Notes: generated by a model not told the origin, from the sequence alone. DNA of 64,000 nucleotides from Ustilago trichophora (GCA_900323505.1 OOIN01000006.1:744001-808000); one strand, 5' to 3'; shown: positions 8,023-19,169, counted from the stretch's first letter. Numbers and translations: made by a program.

Positions 8023-10596
8023 CTATGTTGTGATGACATTGTTGTCGTTAAGGGTTGTGCTATTTATAGCATGACGAGGGGTAGTAGGTGTAGTTGCTGG
8101 ATGTTGTAAATGAGATGATGACAGAGTGGTATCGTTGGTAGGGATGGTTAAAGGAGGTGGGATTCGATTACCGCTTCGAGGGATTATCGGTTGTCTGTTT
8201 GTCCGGCTACCTGCAGGCCATGAAGTTCTATCGGCACCAGAAGTGGATGAAGCAACCACGCTGGTCGAACGCTTGGGTAACGGTCTGGTAAACGTATCGA
8301 TCCCAGCGTTTTTACGAATCACCATGACTTTATCCGGTCCAAATCTCAACCCAGTTGGAATCTCACCATCCACTTCCACCGTCACCACAGGCTGCAATAT
8401 GGCCACTTCGGAACGAGGCAATGCAGGATGTCGAATCGTGTCATCCGTAACCGAAGTTCTGTCGTAACCGATACCGATGGCAGACGAGGCGAGGCCGTTG
8501 CTGGTGCTAATTCGTCGTCCGTTGAGCAACGAACCCGGCGAACGCATTGAAGAGGTACCATGCTTATCCACGAGAGAGTAAGTTGATCCCAGACCGACCG
8601 AACTACGTCGATGACCAACGCTGTTGTGCGGCGCATGCGTCTTTGGACGATTGAGCGCAGCACTGCTAAAATCCCACAAGATCATCTTACAATCCTCCCC
8701 CACAGAAGCAAATCGATAGGTCCGATCGTCAGAAGACCACCTCCACGGATCCCAAGCCAAACCCGTTACAAACGACGTATGCCCCTGACACCTCGCTACG
8801 ATCCTCCCTTCCCGCGGAGCCCATACAGTCACCAAATCATCCTGACCTCCCGTCAGCACAAATTTGCCATCCGGCGACCAAACAGCACAGTTGAATCCTC
8901 CAAAGTACGACTCAAACGTGTCGAGTAACCGCTCCGAGTTGACATCGGCAATGCGAAGAATGCCGTCCTCGGCGACAATGGCAACGTGCGAGTAGTCGGG
9001 GGAAAAGGCAAAGTCGGTGATGCGTGTCTTGGAGACGGCCCAGTGAGAGACGGGGTTGAGACGAGACCACGAGGTCTCTTTACCTTTGCCAGAGAGACCA
9101 TTTCCGTTGGAGCTGGCATTGGCAGCAGCAACAGCTGCAGCCGCAGCGGCCTGCTGATACTCGCGCGAATGGAGTGCGGTCCCGGAAGGTAGACCTGATG
9201 TGATGGGTACAGAACCAGGCTTGGTGACGAGTAGCAACGGTTGCCCGTCCGAAGAAGAATCAGCCGCTTGGCGACGCTGTGAGAGTGTACCGGGGGCAGC
9301 GTTGAGCTTGCCCTTGGCAAGATGTGTTGCGCTACCTGAGCTTGAGGAGAGATTGATGTCGCCGCCGTCAGCTTGGGTAGTAGTGGTTGTGGTGGAGCTG
9401 GTGACGGTGCGCGATCCAAGGACGGGGCGCGAATCAGCCATGCTAGACCCGAGACCTGCTCCTCCAGATGCGGTTGTTGCTGTTGGATTCGAAGAAGACG
9501 ATGTGTTGGATGCCGAAGTCTGGCTTGCCGACATGGCAGCTGACGAGGGTGTGCCAGAACCAGCGACGACAGACTGAAGAGCAGCACTCGATGAGGATGC
9601 TGTGCTGCCAGCAAATGCATCCCAAGTTGCGGGCGAAAAGTCGCTCGAGTCCTCACGCTCGCGATCGTAGATCAGGATGGAACCGTCGGCATGGGCGGCC
9701 ATGATGAGGTTCTCGCTACCTGGCAACCACCGGACCTGGGTGACGGCTGAGCTAGTGATGCATCCGCCCTTGTTGATACGAGTATACTTGGAAGCGATGG
9801 GGTCGAGCCAGATCAAGTCACCGGTGACGAAGCCAATGACGATATCAAGGCGGTCATGGGCGCGTGTGAATTGGTTAACATCGTGAGCCGAGGGGGATGC
9901 ACTGAAGGTGATGCGAGCCAGACTCTCTTTGGTCCTGCCGTTGGTATCTGCGAGCCAAAAAAAGGAACGAGCATTGGTAAGAAAGGTAAAGTGGTCCGAG
10001 TCGGTACGAGCGGTAAGGAGCTTGGCGAGGTCGGGATGGGTCATCATGCGATTGACAAAGTTACTCGAGGTGTTTTTGAGACTGTTCTTGGGGCGTGTTG
10101 GTTTGGCACCTAATCTGCCCATGGTCTCACCAAGACCAGAAAAGCCCATACCAGGACCACCGATGCCAGCGATACCGGCAGAAGGACCGGCGGTACCTGG
10201 TGGTAGACCACCTGTCAAACTGGAAGCAGGTGCATCGATACCCTGAGAAGCGAGCGGTGCTTCGAGCAGCACAGCGTGAGCAGGGGAAGCGGCAGAATCA
10301 GGATCGCTACTCTTTGCGTTCTTTGCGGCTGGGTAGCGGAGGCTGACGGTGGAGACGCGAGGAGTGGGATAGACAGCCGAGAGACCAAGCTGGGTAGTTG
10401 GGATGGGATTGAGATGGATCATGGGCTGCGGTGGGCATGTGAATCGGGAAGTGCACACGTACATTCCTTCGGGTGCGTCGAAGGATTCGGTGGTCATGAC
10501 GGCAGCCGGGGCAGCTGGCGGTTGAGCTGAGACCAGAGTAGTGCCACCGGGCAAAGGCCGAATGGCTGTAGGTGGGAATGCCATCGGATACGCCAT
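8023..10596 (-). CDS. creC: WD40 protein of the CreC / WDR20 family
   Basis: CreC-type proteins bind and stabilise a ubiquitin-specific protease (CreB in Aspergillus; USP12/46 with human WDR20) and act in carbon catabolite repression. One exon encodes 857 residues from the ATG at 10596; the frame extends three codons further only through a TTG. WD-repeat blocks include VRWLPGSENLIMAAHADGS, then ITDFAFSPDYSHVAIVAED, CAVWSPDGKFVLTGGQDDL and FVTGLAWDPW. They match the CreC/WDR20/DMWD pattern. A Ser/Ala-rich insertion of about 180 residues splits the repeats, and a Ser/Thr/Pro-rich tail follows. Divergent from VPS54. The family call is strong; a role in glucose repression here is inferred from relatives. 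Confidence 0.85.
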   Translation of the reverse strand: MAYPMAFPPTAIRPLPGGTTLVSAQPPAAPAAVMTTESFDAPEGMYVCTSRFTCPPQPMIHLNPIPTTQLGLSAVYPTPRVSTVSLRYPAAKNAKSSDPDSAASPAHAVLLEAPLASQGIDAPASSLTGGLPPGTAGPSAGIAGIGGPGMGFSGLGETMGRLGAKPTRPKNSLKNTSSNFVNRMMTHPDLAKLLTARTDSDHFTFLTNARSFFWLADTNGRTKESLARITFSASPSAHDVNQFTRAHDRLDIVIGFVTGDLIWLDPIASKYTRINKGGCITSSAVTQVRWLPGSENLIMAAHADGSILIYDREREDSSDFSPATWDAFAGSTASSSSAALQSVVAGSGTPSSAAMSASQTSASNTSSSSNPTATTASGGAGLGSSMADSRPVLGSRTVTSSTTTTTTQADGGDINLSSSSGSATHLAKGKLNAAPGTLSQRRQAADSSSDGQPLLLVTKPGSVPITSGLPSGTALHSREYQQAAAAAAVAAANASSNGNGLSGKGKETSWSRLNPVSHWAVSKTRITDFAFSPDYSHVAIVAEDGILRIADVNSERLLDTFESYFGGFNCAVWSPDGKFVLTGGQDDLVTVWAPREGRIVARCQGHTSFVTGLAWDPWRWSSDDRTYRFASVGEDCKMILWDFSSAALNRPKTHAPHNSVGHRRSSVGLGSTYSLVDKHGTSSMRSPGSLLNGRRISTSNGLASSAIGIGYDRTSVTDDTIRHPALPRSEVAILQPVVTVEVDGEIPTGLRFGPDKVMVIRKNAGIDTFTRPLPKRSTSVVASSTSGADRTSWPAGSRTNRQPIIPRSGNRIPPPLTIPTNDTTLSSSHLQHPATTPTTPRHAINSTTLNDNNVITT

Positions 10597-11723
10597 GTTG
10601 GCCAATCAATTGAGCGTTCTAGCTTGTTGACTAGAAGCGTGGGAAATCCAAGGTCAAGTGTTGCGGGCCATCCATCAATCGAGTGGCAGTGTGGTAGGTG
10701 TAGCAGTGTTTCTGGATGAATGCAAGCGATTGGCAATGTAAGGAGTGGTGATGATTGCAAGTGTGAATGAGATGCTTCGGATGGGCCGTTGCGAGATGTG
10801 ACTGATTGCTGGTTCAAGGTTGGGATGTCGCAAGAAAGTCAAGATTGTGCAAAAGTGGCAGTGTGAGCAGTTGCAATGTGGCTCTTTGATGACCGAAGGG
10901 CGATACAGGGTAAGGCTCAGAAAGCTGTGCGGAACAGTTGCGGGTCCAATCGAGAACTGGGGAAAAGGAAAGATCCCCAGAAGGTGTCGGAGCTCGAAAC
11001 TGGCGCACCTTGACCAGTCAGGCACGAGAGCAAGAGATTGGCGCTCGAATCACCGACCGTCCACAAAAAGTCAGCCGGCCAAAGCCCACAGCCAAGGGAA
11101 AAGAAAGGAAAAAAGGGTTCAAGTTCCAGCCTTGGAAAGCTGCTCCATTACCACATGTCGCTTTCGTCGCGTGCCTTGCTCTTGTCAGGTGTCCAAGGAC
11201 ACTCACAGCGCCTTCTAAGCACAGTGTCGAGATTGACGTGACATACAGTGCAGCACACGAGTCCTTCGTTCAGCAAGCCGGCATTGAGAGAGGGGTACAT
11301 GTTCATGTCATTCTAGGCATACTGTGCTAGGATGGCTTCAGTCTTCGGAATTGCCGGCATCCGAGGCGAGCTCAACATCGTAGGCGAGCCAAGTTCCTTA
11401 CCACGCCTGATCCGTGCAGTTGGGGAGTTTTTTTTATCAAGATGTGTGTGTTCAGGCGCCATAACATTTCAAAGTCGGGCGCCGAATTGTGCTCTCTCAA
11501 GAGCAACACAGACAGAAGCGTGTCCGAGCAAGGGCCACATTCTCACACTCTGTCCAACAACCACCATCCTTCCAATACACAATCGCACACAACACACGAC
11601 GAGCAGTTACCTAGCTCTGCTCCATTCGGCAATCCTTGTCGGTCGCTGAGTACACGTCGGTCACCGTGCGTCTACGCCCCATGAACTGCGAGCAGCGACA
11701 TTCGGCTTTGCAGTCCACGCACC
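10597..11723. promoter_or_regulatory. Divergent promoter region, CreC-like / VPS54
   Basis: About 1.13 kb between divergent start codons. Several short reading frames occur on both strands, none with family resemblance. I see no RNA gene. Confidence 0.5.
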
Positions 11724-14700
11724 ATGTCCACCGGCATCGATGAGGCCGCTATCTCTTCGAGTCGTAACGCTGGCACCTCTTCAGCCTCCTCAACACCTCA
11801 TATCATAGGAGATGACACGGCCAGCTCCATTCAGTTCCGAAATGGCATCGCCAGTCCAGCCAGTCCTGGCTCCGAGGCCGATTCGACCATCAACAGCATC
11901 ACCTTCGCGCCGAGCATCCTTGCCTCACGCCTCGGGCGCAGTCTCTACTCTTCCACCGGCGCGGCAGGCTCCTCTCTCAGCCTCTCTGGCTCCGGTTTTA
12001 ACTCGCCCAGTCTGGCTTCAACTGGTTTCAACGCCGTTTCCACCGTCCTCAACAACCCATCCAAGCGCCAGCACCCCATCGACCCCAAGTCGTCCCGCTT
12101 CCCACCAGTCACCCCCAATCATGTCCCCGCCGACATCCCAAAAGTCAAAAAAGCCGAGCTTGATCCTTACCTCACCAGCGTTCGGCCAGAATGGGACAGG
12201 TTCATGCGCAATCAGAGCATGGGCAGGCAGGGCAAAGCCACCATCGAGCAGCAGCAGCAGCAGCAGCAACAACAACAGAATCGCTCGAACGACTCTTCTT
12301 ATGACACTGAACCCCTCGGCAAGGCTAACAGGCGACATCGTCCCACCGCCAGCATGGCTTCTCTTTCTGCCGACCTTCAGGCTGTTCCACCACCACAAGC
12401 TCGCAAGCGTCTTCCTAACCTCAGTGCGGTTCCCCAAGTCTTCTTCTCCGAAGATTTTGATCTCGGCAACCCCTACACTTTTGATCAGGTCACAGAACGC
12501 TACAAAGTCGCATCAACATCTCCTGCAGAGCAGAACGGCGGCATCGCTCCCACTTATGATGTTGCTCTCAACCAGATGCTTCAGGAGAAGCTCAGCTACT
12601 ACTCGGACGTCATCGAACAGCATCTCATCATCGAGATCGGTCAGCAGTCCTCTTCCTTCTTTGCAGCTCTCGAAAATCTCAACGATCTCAACGCCGAAGC
12701 GGAGAGCTGCTTGCGCAAGATTCATGACCTCAAGTCCGAGCTCGTATCCATCGACGAAAAGCAAGCAAAGAAAGGTTTGCGAGTCATCCGAGAGCAGCAG
12801 CACCGAAGGCAGCTCGAACGCAAGCAGACTGCAGTTCAGAATGTCCGTCAGATCATCGAGCGTCGCGATCTAGTTCGTCTGCTCTTGCAGCAGGGCGAGA
12901 CCGAAGAAGCGCTCGACCTGCTCAACAAGCTCAGATCCGCCTTGCGCCGTCCTGATGTCGGACAAGAGCACGCTCATCCGGATACAGATGCTACAGTGCC
13001 CGCCAAGGATGCTTCAGCCGAAGTCGGAGTCGCCCTTTACGAATTGCAATGTCTCGCCAGCATCCCAGCACAGTTAGAGGAGATGGAACAGACCTTGTCG
13101 GGCATGCTCGAACAAGACCTCGTCGCCATCCTCAGACAGGACATCGATGCTCGGCTTGCCGCCCATCGACAGGATACCACCTCTTCGTCAACCTCGGCAA
13201 ACGGCAACAACTACTTTGCGGCCGCTTCTGACCATTCAGGAAAGCATCTATCTGCTACTGGAACTCTCACACTCAACCCCGATGTCGCAGCGACCGAGTC
13301 GCTCCTCACACCCTCCAAAGCTCCAGCATCGCCGTTCGGCCACTCTGCTGGTGCGCTCTCGACCGCTGATACCGAGCTGGAATCACGCATTGCCCCGCTC
13401 GTCATCGGACTTGCAAAGACTGGGGGCATGGAAAAGGCAGTCGCCGCTTATCGAGAAGCGGCGATTCAGGCCATTCACGAGACATGGAGAGAAACGCTTT
13501 CGCGGCCAAGCAACGAAATGGCTGAAACAGTTCAATGGCTCCTTTCCGAGGATTTGTCCAAGTATGATGACCCCGATAGTCTTCCGCCACCAGCAGCACG
13601 TATCCGAGACCTCGAGCACTCCTCGTTCCTCAACATGGGCCGAGAACTCTTCGAAGTGCTCATCGAATGTCTCAAGGCAATCGATAGCCAATGCAAACTG
13701 ATACCTCGCATCTTGGACCAGCTGCATACTTCCAACACAGTCACAATTGGAAGCTCTGCGACTGACAGCGCTAACAACGATCCTACTCCGAGCCTTCCGT
13801 CAGCGCCGACGATGCCCCAGGGCGTGCCCGCAAATCTTCCAGCCAAGTTGTCGGAAGTCGTGGTCGCTTCAGCAGAGCAGGCACACAGCTTGTGCGCTCG
13901 CCTGCTTGGCCTGCGCGCAACCACCCACGCAGCTCTGGAGCTACCCCCCTTCTTGGTCGTCTTCCAGCTCTGCTGGAGCTTTGTGCTGTCGTCCGAGCAG
14001 CTGTGTCGCAAGATGATCGTAGGTCTCCGAGGAACGGTGCTCAGCCAGGCTAAAGGTTTCCTCGCCAATTTCCACCGCAGGCGCATCGAAAGGGCTGCCA
14101 AGGCAGTCGAAGAGGAGACGTGGGCACAAGCCGAAGTTGGCGCAGAAATTCAAGCTCACATCCGCCAGATCGTTAGCAGTGCTGTCGAAGATCCCGCCGA
14201 CTTTGTCGTCACAGGTAGCGAAGCTCAGCAGGACGAGGGCAGCAACCAGCAAGGCAAGCCTGAGAAAGAAGCAGCGGATTCCAAAGAAGACGCTACGCCT
14301 GCCTTGGCCAAGACGCTCGACATTGAGGACCGCCAGTACTTTGTCGTCGACGCAAGTCTGGATGTTCTCTCTCTACTTGTCGACTATCTTAAAGTCATCA
14401 TCAATCTGCCATTGCTGACCACCGAAGCAATGGCAAGGGTCGTGGAGTTCCTCAAGCAGTTCAACTCGCGAACGTGTCAAGTCGTGCTGGGCGCAGGAGC
14501 CATGCGATCGGCGGGTCTGAAGAACATCACTGCCAAGCACTTGGCGCTGGCGTCACAGTCGCTCTCGATCATGATCTCACTCATTCCTTACATTCGCGAG
14601 ACAGTGCGCCGCCATCTGTCCGCCAAGCAGGCAGTCATGCTCACCGAGTTTGACAAGCTGCGTCGCGATTTCCAGGAGCACCAGTACGAGATTCACGCCA

Positions 14701-16976
14701 AGCTCGTCGCCATCATGTCGGATCGTCTGACCGTCCATTGCCGCACCCTCAGTGCTATCGACTGGAATGCTGAGAAGCCAGCTGCCAACGATCAGGAGGA
14801 GGACGGAACCAAGGATGCGGAGCCCAACAAATACGCTGCCGATCTCGTCAAGGAGACTGCCACACTCCACAAGGTCTTGAGCAAGTACCTGCAAGCCGTT
14901 GTTGTCGAGCACGTCATCGGCCAAGTGCTGCGGTCCATCGATGCTCGTATTGCGCAAGAGTTCGAGAAGGTGCCCGTCCAGAACCATCATGCCCTTGACC
15001 GCATGCAGACCGATGCTCGCTACTTGGGCACAAAACTGTCAGCGCTGAAGCATGTCGAATGGAAGGATGAGGCCCTACAGCAGGTGTTGGCAACCAAACG
15101 TATTGCTCCACCATCCACTGTCAGCGTGACATCTTCCGCTGGCCCTTCCGCCCCCAGCAATGAAGTAGCACCAGGCTCTCCTGCTGTCGATAAGCCTGCA
15201 GCATCTCCCTTTGGACCAGTGACGTACAAGCCTCGCATTCCCAACATCTTTGCGCGTCGCCAACAACAGCAACAGCAACAGCAGCAGCAGCACAGTCAGT
15301 CGGCAAGTCCTCGTGCTTCGACGGACGTGCCAGGCACTTCAACCCCTGCTGAGGCCCAACGATCAGTGGAGACAACACCTCGTACCAGCATACAGCTCCA
15401 CCAGCAATCGTCATCCCCCTCAAAGGAAGGGAATGACGGACAATCTCAACAGGCCACGGCGACTGCGCCAGGGCCTCCTGCCAAGTCGGCGGCCTCGGGC
15501 GCACGGAGCATCGAGGAGGAGGTCAACGACATTCCTCCGACCCCACCTTCCAAGACGCAGGAACTGGAGTCTTCGGCAATCGTCAAGGGCCAAGATGCAG
15601 ATACGAGGGATTCTGAAGATCTCGTGGCGCCCGTTGTGCCTGCGCCGAATGCTGTTGCAAAGATATTGGCTGAGAGCAGCCGCACATCGTCTGAAGTTCC
15701 TGCTGCTACCGCACCAGCAATTGCGGATGACAACTCTGTTGAGAGGAGCCACTCACAGAGCGTCACCAGCACACTCGATGAAGCAAAGGACGCAGAGAAA
15801 CCGCAGTCAGAGCCAGCCAAGGAAGCAGCGAAGCCGGAGGAAGCTCCTGTCTCACAGGCAGACTTGACGACACCTGCCGGCACCAAAGCGACGGAATCGA
15901 CCGAGTCACCGCAGCCGTCGACGCCCAAGAAAGACTCGCGCGTCACAAAGGTAGCCCAGGGTCAGTCTGCGGCAGGTGTCAACGCAGCTGAGTCGTCCCC
16001 TGTTCGTAGCGGCGCTTCTACTCCGGCGACGGCAACCCCTTCGGGAACGCCAGCCAAGCCCGGCAGGATGTCTCTGAAGGAGCGGCTAGCTGAAGCAGCA
16101 CAAAAGCGAGCGCAGCAGTCTGCTCCCCTACCGGCTCGATCGATCAGCCAAGCAGAAGTTCCTGCGGCGCCTGCTGTCGCTGTTGCACCGCCCACCGAGA
16201 CTGTCGCACCTACGCCATCTGCTGCGACGTCTGACGTGCCGGCCCACAACCAGACGACAGAGGAACAGGCGACGTCGGCTCCCTCTTCTGATGCTCAGCA
16301 GAAGAAGTCTGACGCCGGTGCAAGCGCTCAGACTGAAGCTGCCTCAGCGATGACCGATGTCTCGGAGATCAAAACTGAGGAGCGGGTCGATGAGAGCACT
16401 GCTGACAAAGAAGCTGACGCCCCAACAGTCGAGGCAGCGAGCGAGGAGCCCACCCTACCTAAGCAGACGACCTTGGAGCCATCCGTGGAAAGCGTTGAAA
16501 GCACCGACAAGCCGGAATTGCCCAAGTCTCCGGCTGAAGCTCCTGAAGCCATCCAAGCAGAAGTCACATCGGAGGCACCATCCGCAGAAACAAAGACACC
16601 TGCAGCGGATGTCACGACAGTCTCGACTGAACACAAGGAAGCGGATATTCAGCATGTTCCTATTATCGCCTCTGACCCGATCGATCCGGCTGACGGCGAG
16701 TCGAGCGAAACTAACCAGGTGACAGCAGATCAAGCCGATGATGACAACTCCACCGTGGAGCTCACTGCAAATGGCACTGAAACTTCTCCGGACGCTATCG
16801 CTGAATCTGCGGTCATTACTGCAGTTGTAGAAGCAGAAGTTGGTCAGGATGGAGAGGATGCAGAGGTGGATGCCGATGCGGATGTGGATGGAGATGTGAT
16901 GGAAACGACCAACGATTCTACCATCAGTAGCTCTAAGAAGAACAAGAAGAAGAAGAAGAAGGGTAAGAAGAAGTAG
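11724..16976 (+). CDS. VPS54: Vps54, GARP tethering-complex subunit with long disordered tail
   Basis: Vps54 is part of the Golgi-associated retrograde protein complex, which tethers endosome-derived vesicles at the trans-Golgi. A single exon encodes 1750 residues. The N-terminal signature (PQVFFSEDFDLGNPYTF, about residue 237) is followed by coiled coils at about 290-400. The conserved C-terminal domain includes LLTTEAMARVVEFLKQFNSR and the LKNITAKHLALASQ block. This core ends near residue 1120. Beyond it lie about 630 residues of Ala/Glu/Pro/Ser/Thr-rich sequence ending in a lysine run (KKNKKKKKKGKKK). Yeast and human Vps54 are roughly 890-980 residues, so the tail accounts for most of the extra length. 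Polyglutamine runs lie near residues 175 and 1178. Because the frame is one exon, the tail is part of the protein unless there is an assembly error. Confidence 0.9.
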   Translation: MSTGIDEAAISSSRNAGTSSASSTPHIIGDDTASSIQFRNGIASPASPGSEADSTINSITFAPSILASRLGRSLYSSTGAAGSSLSLSGSGFNSPSLASTGFNAVSTVLNNPSKRQHPIDPKSSRFPPVTPNHVPADIPKVKKAELDPYLTSVRPEWDRFMRNQSMGRQGKATIEQQQQQQQQQQNRSNDSSYDTEPLGKANRRHRPTASMASLSADLQAVPPPQARKRLPNLSAVPQVFFSEDFDLGNPYTFDQVTERYKVASTSPAEQNGGIAPTYDVALNQMLQEKLSYYSDVIEQHLIIEIGQQSSSFFAALENLNDLNAEAESCLRKIHDLKSELVSIDEKQAKKGLRVIREQQHRRQLERKQTAVQNVRQIIERRDLVRLLLQQGETEEALDLLNKLRSALRRPDVGQEHAHPDTDATVPAKDASAEVGVALYELQCLASIPAQLEEMEQTLSGMLEQDLVAILRQDIDARLAAHRQDTTSSSTSANGNNYFAAASDHSGKHLSATGTLTLNPDVAATESLLTPSKAPASPFGHSAGALSTADTELESRIAPLVIGLAKTGGMEKAVAAYREAAIQAIHETWRETLSRPSNEMAETVQWLLSEDLSKYDDPDSLPPPAARIRDLEHSSFLNMGRELFEVLIECLKAIDSQCKLIPRILDQLHTSNTVTIGSSATDSANNDPTPSLPSAPTMPQGVPANLPAKLSEVVVASAEQAHSLCARLLGLRATTHAALELPPFLVVFQLCWSFVLSSEQLCRKMIVGLRGTVLSQAKGFLANFHRRRIERAAKAVEEETWAQAEVGAEIQAHIRQIVSSAVEDPADFVVTGSEAQQDEGSNQQGKPEKEAADSKEDATPALAKTLDIEDRQYFVVDASLDVLSLLVDYLKVIINLPLLTTEAMARVVEFLKQFNSRTCQVVLGAGAMRSAGLKNITAKHLALASQSLSIMISLIPYIRETVRRHLSAKQAVMLTEFDKLRRDFQEHQYEIHAKLVAIMSDRLTVHCRTLSAIDWNAEKPAANDQEEDGTKDAEPNKYAADLVKETATLHKVLSKYLQAVVVEHVIGQVLRSIDARIAQEFEKVPVQNHHALDRMQTDARYLGTKLSALKHVEWKDEALQQVLATKRIAPPSTVSVTSSAGPSAPSNEVAPGSPAVDKPAASPFGPVTYKPRIPNIFARRQQQQQQQQQQHSQSASPRASTDVPGTSTPAEAQRSVETTPRTSIQLHQQSSSPSKEGNDGQSQQATATAPGPPAKSAASGARSIEEEVNDIPPTPPSKTQELESSAIVKGQDADTRDSEDLVAPVVPAPNAVAKILAESSRTSSEVPAATAPAIADDNSVERSHSQSVTSTLDEAKDAEKPQSEPAKEAAKPEEAPVSQADLTTPAGTKATESTESPQPSTPKKDSRVTKVAQGQSAAGVNAAESSPVRSGASTPATATPSGTPAKPGRMSLKERLAEAAQKRAQQSAPLPARSISQAEVPAAPAVAVAPPTETVAPTPSAATSDVPAHNQTTEEQATSAPSSDAQQKKSDAGASAQTEAASAMTDVSEIKTEERVDESTADKEADAPTVEAASEEPTLPKQTTLEPSVESVESTDKPELPKSPAEAPEAIQAEVTSEAPSAETKTPAADVTTVSTEHKEADIQHVPIIASDPIDPADGESSETNQVTADQADDDNSTVELTANGTETSPDAIAESAVITAVVEAEVGQDGEDAEVDADADVDGDVMETTNDSTISSSKKNKKKKKKGKKK

Positions 16977-17219
16977 TCCGTGTTTTTTTTGTTTTGTTTT
17001 GTTGTTGGAGAATCAAACTATTTCTTTGATCGTTTCGTTTTTGTGATATTTGCAACTTTATCGAAGTTGGATCAAGTTTTGTCCTTAGTGATGAGGACTT
17101 GTTTCTCAACGTCGATGCAATTCTCTTTGATCACACTCTTGACGATATGAAATGCAAATGCAACTTGATGAGAGAAAGTACAGTACATGTTAAAAAAAAA
17201 GAGTGAAAAGTAACCAACC

Positions 17220-19169
17220 TCAAACCAATCCAACACGACGCATATCATTCAACAATCTTCTCTCCGTAGGATTCAATCGAGCATCTTCCGTATCCAAACC
17301 TTCCCCATCCTCCAAATCGGCAATGCTCGTCGGATGATCGAAACTTGCTGTTGACCTATTTGTTCTACTTCTTCCGCTAGTACGACCTAATCGTTGTCCT
17401 ACTCCAGGGAAAAGTATCCAATCCTCCCCACTACCACCACTTCCACCACCGGCTCCAGTACGTGAATTAAAAACGGATCGGAATCGATTGACAAATCCCA
17501 CAGCACCCGAAGAAAAAGTTTCCCCACCACCACCCGATCCATCTTCACCCGTGGTTTCGTTGCTAGTCTCTTGCTCACGACGTGCAGCATCAACTAGTGA
17601 CTTGCCCCATCGCCAAATACGCCAATAGCTCAACATGCTACTAAGCAAAATCGTCCATCCAAGAACCATGAGAACATAGGCGAGCCATTCGGTAGATTGA
17701 CTCATCGAGTCAGAGATGCTCTGATCGCCCACATTGACCGGCTGTCCATCGGCTTGTGCAGCAAACAGATCGGCAAGCGTTGCGCCCTCTGCTGACGGTT
17801 GAGATGGTTGGACCATGCGTGAGATCCATCCTCTTCTCCGCCTTGCACCACCTTCTCCGTCGTTGAGATCTTCGCCGAACCATCCTCCACCGCCACCGCC
17901 GGGAGAAACAGCGCCGCCGCCGCCGCCGCCGCCGTTGAAGCCATTCGAATCGATGATCTTGCCCTCAGCGATCTCGCCGGCCCTGGTGCGCAGGTAGAAT
18001 CCGTATTGAATGAGTGTGATGCCGAGTCCGGCTCGACTGCCGCATCGTGCAGCGTGGGTGGTGTGAAGGAGGTAGGTGAGTAGAAAACCGACAAACTGGA
18101 ACGTCATGGAAACGAGGAGATTCCATGCGAAACCGAAAAAGTTGCCGACGGCCAAACCTTCAACGATGAGATCCTCGATGGCGCCAACATGAGCTCCTCC
18201 GGGGGTCCAGCCAAGCCCGTTGGCGAGTGGATGGACGCTACCTCCAAGGATGGTGGTTTCCCAGTACTGTGGCACGGCATCGGCTGCAGCGATCTCGTAA
18301 GTGGGTGGCTGAATGTCGTCTTCAAGATCATCGTCGTCGCCACGGTCGTCGGCACCTCCGCTGTTTTGGCCTCGACGACGACGTTCTGGCTTGGCGCTGA
18401 GGTTGGCAAAGACACCGTCTTGCCCTATACCGCCTCCAACGACACGGGGTCGATGCACGCCCGCACGACCTCCATCTTGCTGGGAAAGAGAAGAGTAGCG
18501 TGCACCCGGGATGCCCATGCCAACGAAGCGGCCAAAACGACCGAGCGCAAAACGCATACGATCGCTTCTCGACATGTGTTGGGATGCATCTGTGCTGGTA
18601 CCACCACTACCACCGCTGCTGGAAGTGGGAAGAGAGCTGTAGCCGTTGCGCTGAACGTTGCTGCCACTACCAGAGTGCATCGAGTCGTCGGCGTCATTTT
18701 CGCCATCGAAGCCCATGTCTATTGTCTCGTGATTGTTGTTGGCGGATACATTGGCAGCATCGGGAGAAGCAGCATCAAGCCGTGGACTTGTGGCGTTTGA
18801 GGAGGGAGGTGGTCGCCTTGTAGCCGTTGGGAAGTATTCGGGTCGCTCAAAGTCGTATGCAGGAGTGCCTCCGGTGCGATTGAAAAGAGGTGGTGGTCGG
18901 AAGGACGATGGTGAACGAGCAGAGGATGCATTCGCTCGTTGTGCGCCTAGCGGATCGTTGGCGGTAGTCTGCGCATCTGGTTCGGGAAGCGCATCCCCGG
19001 CGTCGAAAAAGACATCTGTGGAGGGTCTCGAAGTGGATGGCTGTGCGGACGAGCTGGCTTGGGCGTAAGCTGGCAATGCAGGATCTGTCTCTGTAGGAGC
19101 ATTGAAGGCGGCAAAGAGCTCATCGGATCTGCGGGAGTGCGATCGCGGCCCTGCGCCTGGGCGAGCCAT
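17220..19169 (-). CDS. BSD2: BSD2 / Ndfip-family Rsp5 adaptor membrane protein
   Basis: Bsd2 and mammalian Ndfip recruit Rsp5/NEDD4 ubiquitin ligases through PY motifs, to sort metal transporters and other membrane proteins to the vacuole. One exon encodes 649 residues. The family core starts at a PPTY motif (residues about 288-291) followed by the typical DAVPQYWETT. Three hydrophobic segments follow at about 341-366, 375-391 and 493-517. The long N-terminus is Ser/Pro-rich and holds a second possible WW ligand, LPAY. Segments 2 and 3 are separated by a Gly-rich loop of about 100 residues, longer than in yeast. Head-to-head with the RINT1 homolog. The family is clear from the PY-YWETT core and three-helix layout; the actual cargo is unknown. 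Confidence 0.87.
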   Translation of the reverse strand: MARPGAGPRSHSRRSDELFAAFNAPTETDPALPAYAQASSSAQPSTSRPSTDVFFDAGDALPEPDAQTTANDPLGAQRANASSARSPSSFRPPPLFNRTGGTPAYDFERPEYFPTATRRPPPSSNATSPRLDAASPDAANVSANNNHETIDMGFDGENDADDSMHSGSGSNVQRNGYSSLPTSSSGGSGGTSTDASQHMSRSDRMRFALGRFGRFVGMGIPGARYSSLSQQDGGRAGVHRPRVVGGGIGQDGVFANLSAKPERRRRGQNSGGADDRGDDDDLEDDIQPPTYEIAAADAVPQYWETTILGGSVHPLANGLGWTPGGAHVGAIEDLIVEGLAVGNFFGFAWNLLVSMTFQFVGFLLTYLLHTTHAARCGSRAGLGITLIQYGFYLRTRAGEIAEGKIIDSNGFNGGGGGGGAVSPGGGGGGWFGEDLNDGEGGARRRRGWISRMVQPSQPSAEGATLADLFAAQADGQPVNVGDQSISDSMSQSTEWLAYVLMVLGWTILLSSMLSYWRIWRWGKSLVDAARREQETSNETTGEDGSGGGGETFSSGAVGFVNRFRSVFNSRTGAGGGSGGSGEDWILFPGVGQRLGRTSGRSRTNRSTASFDHPTSIADLEDGEGLDTEDARLNPTERRLLNDMRRVGLV

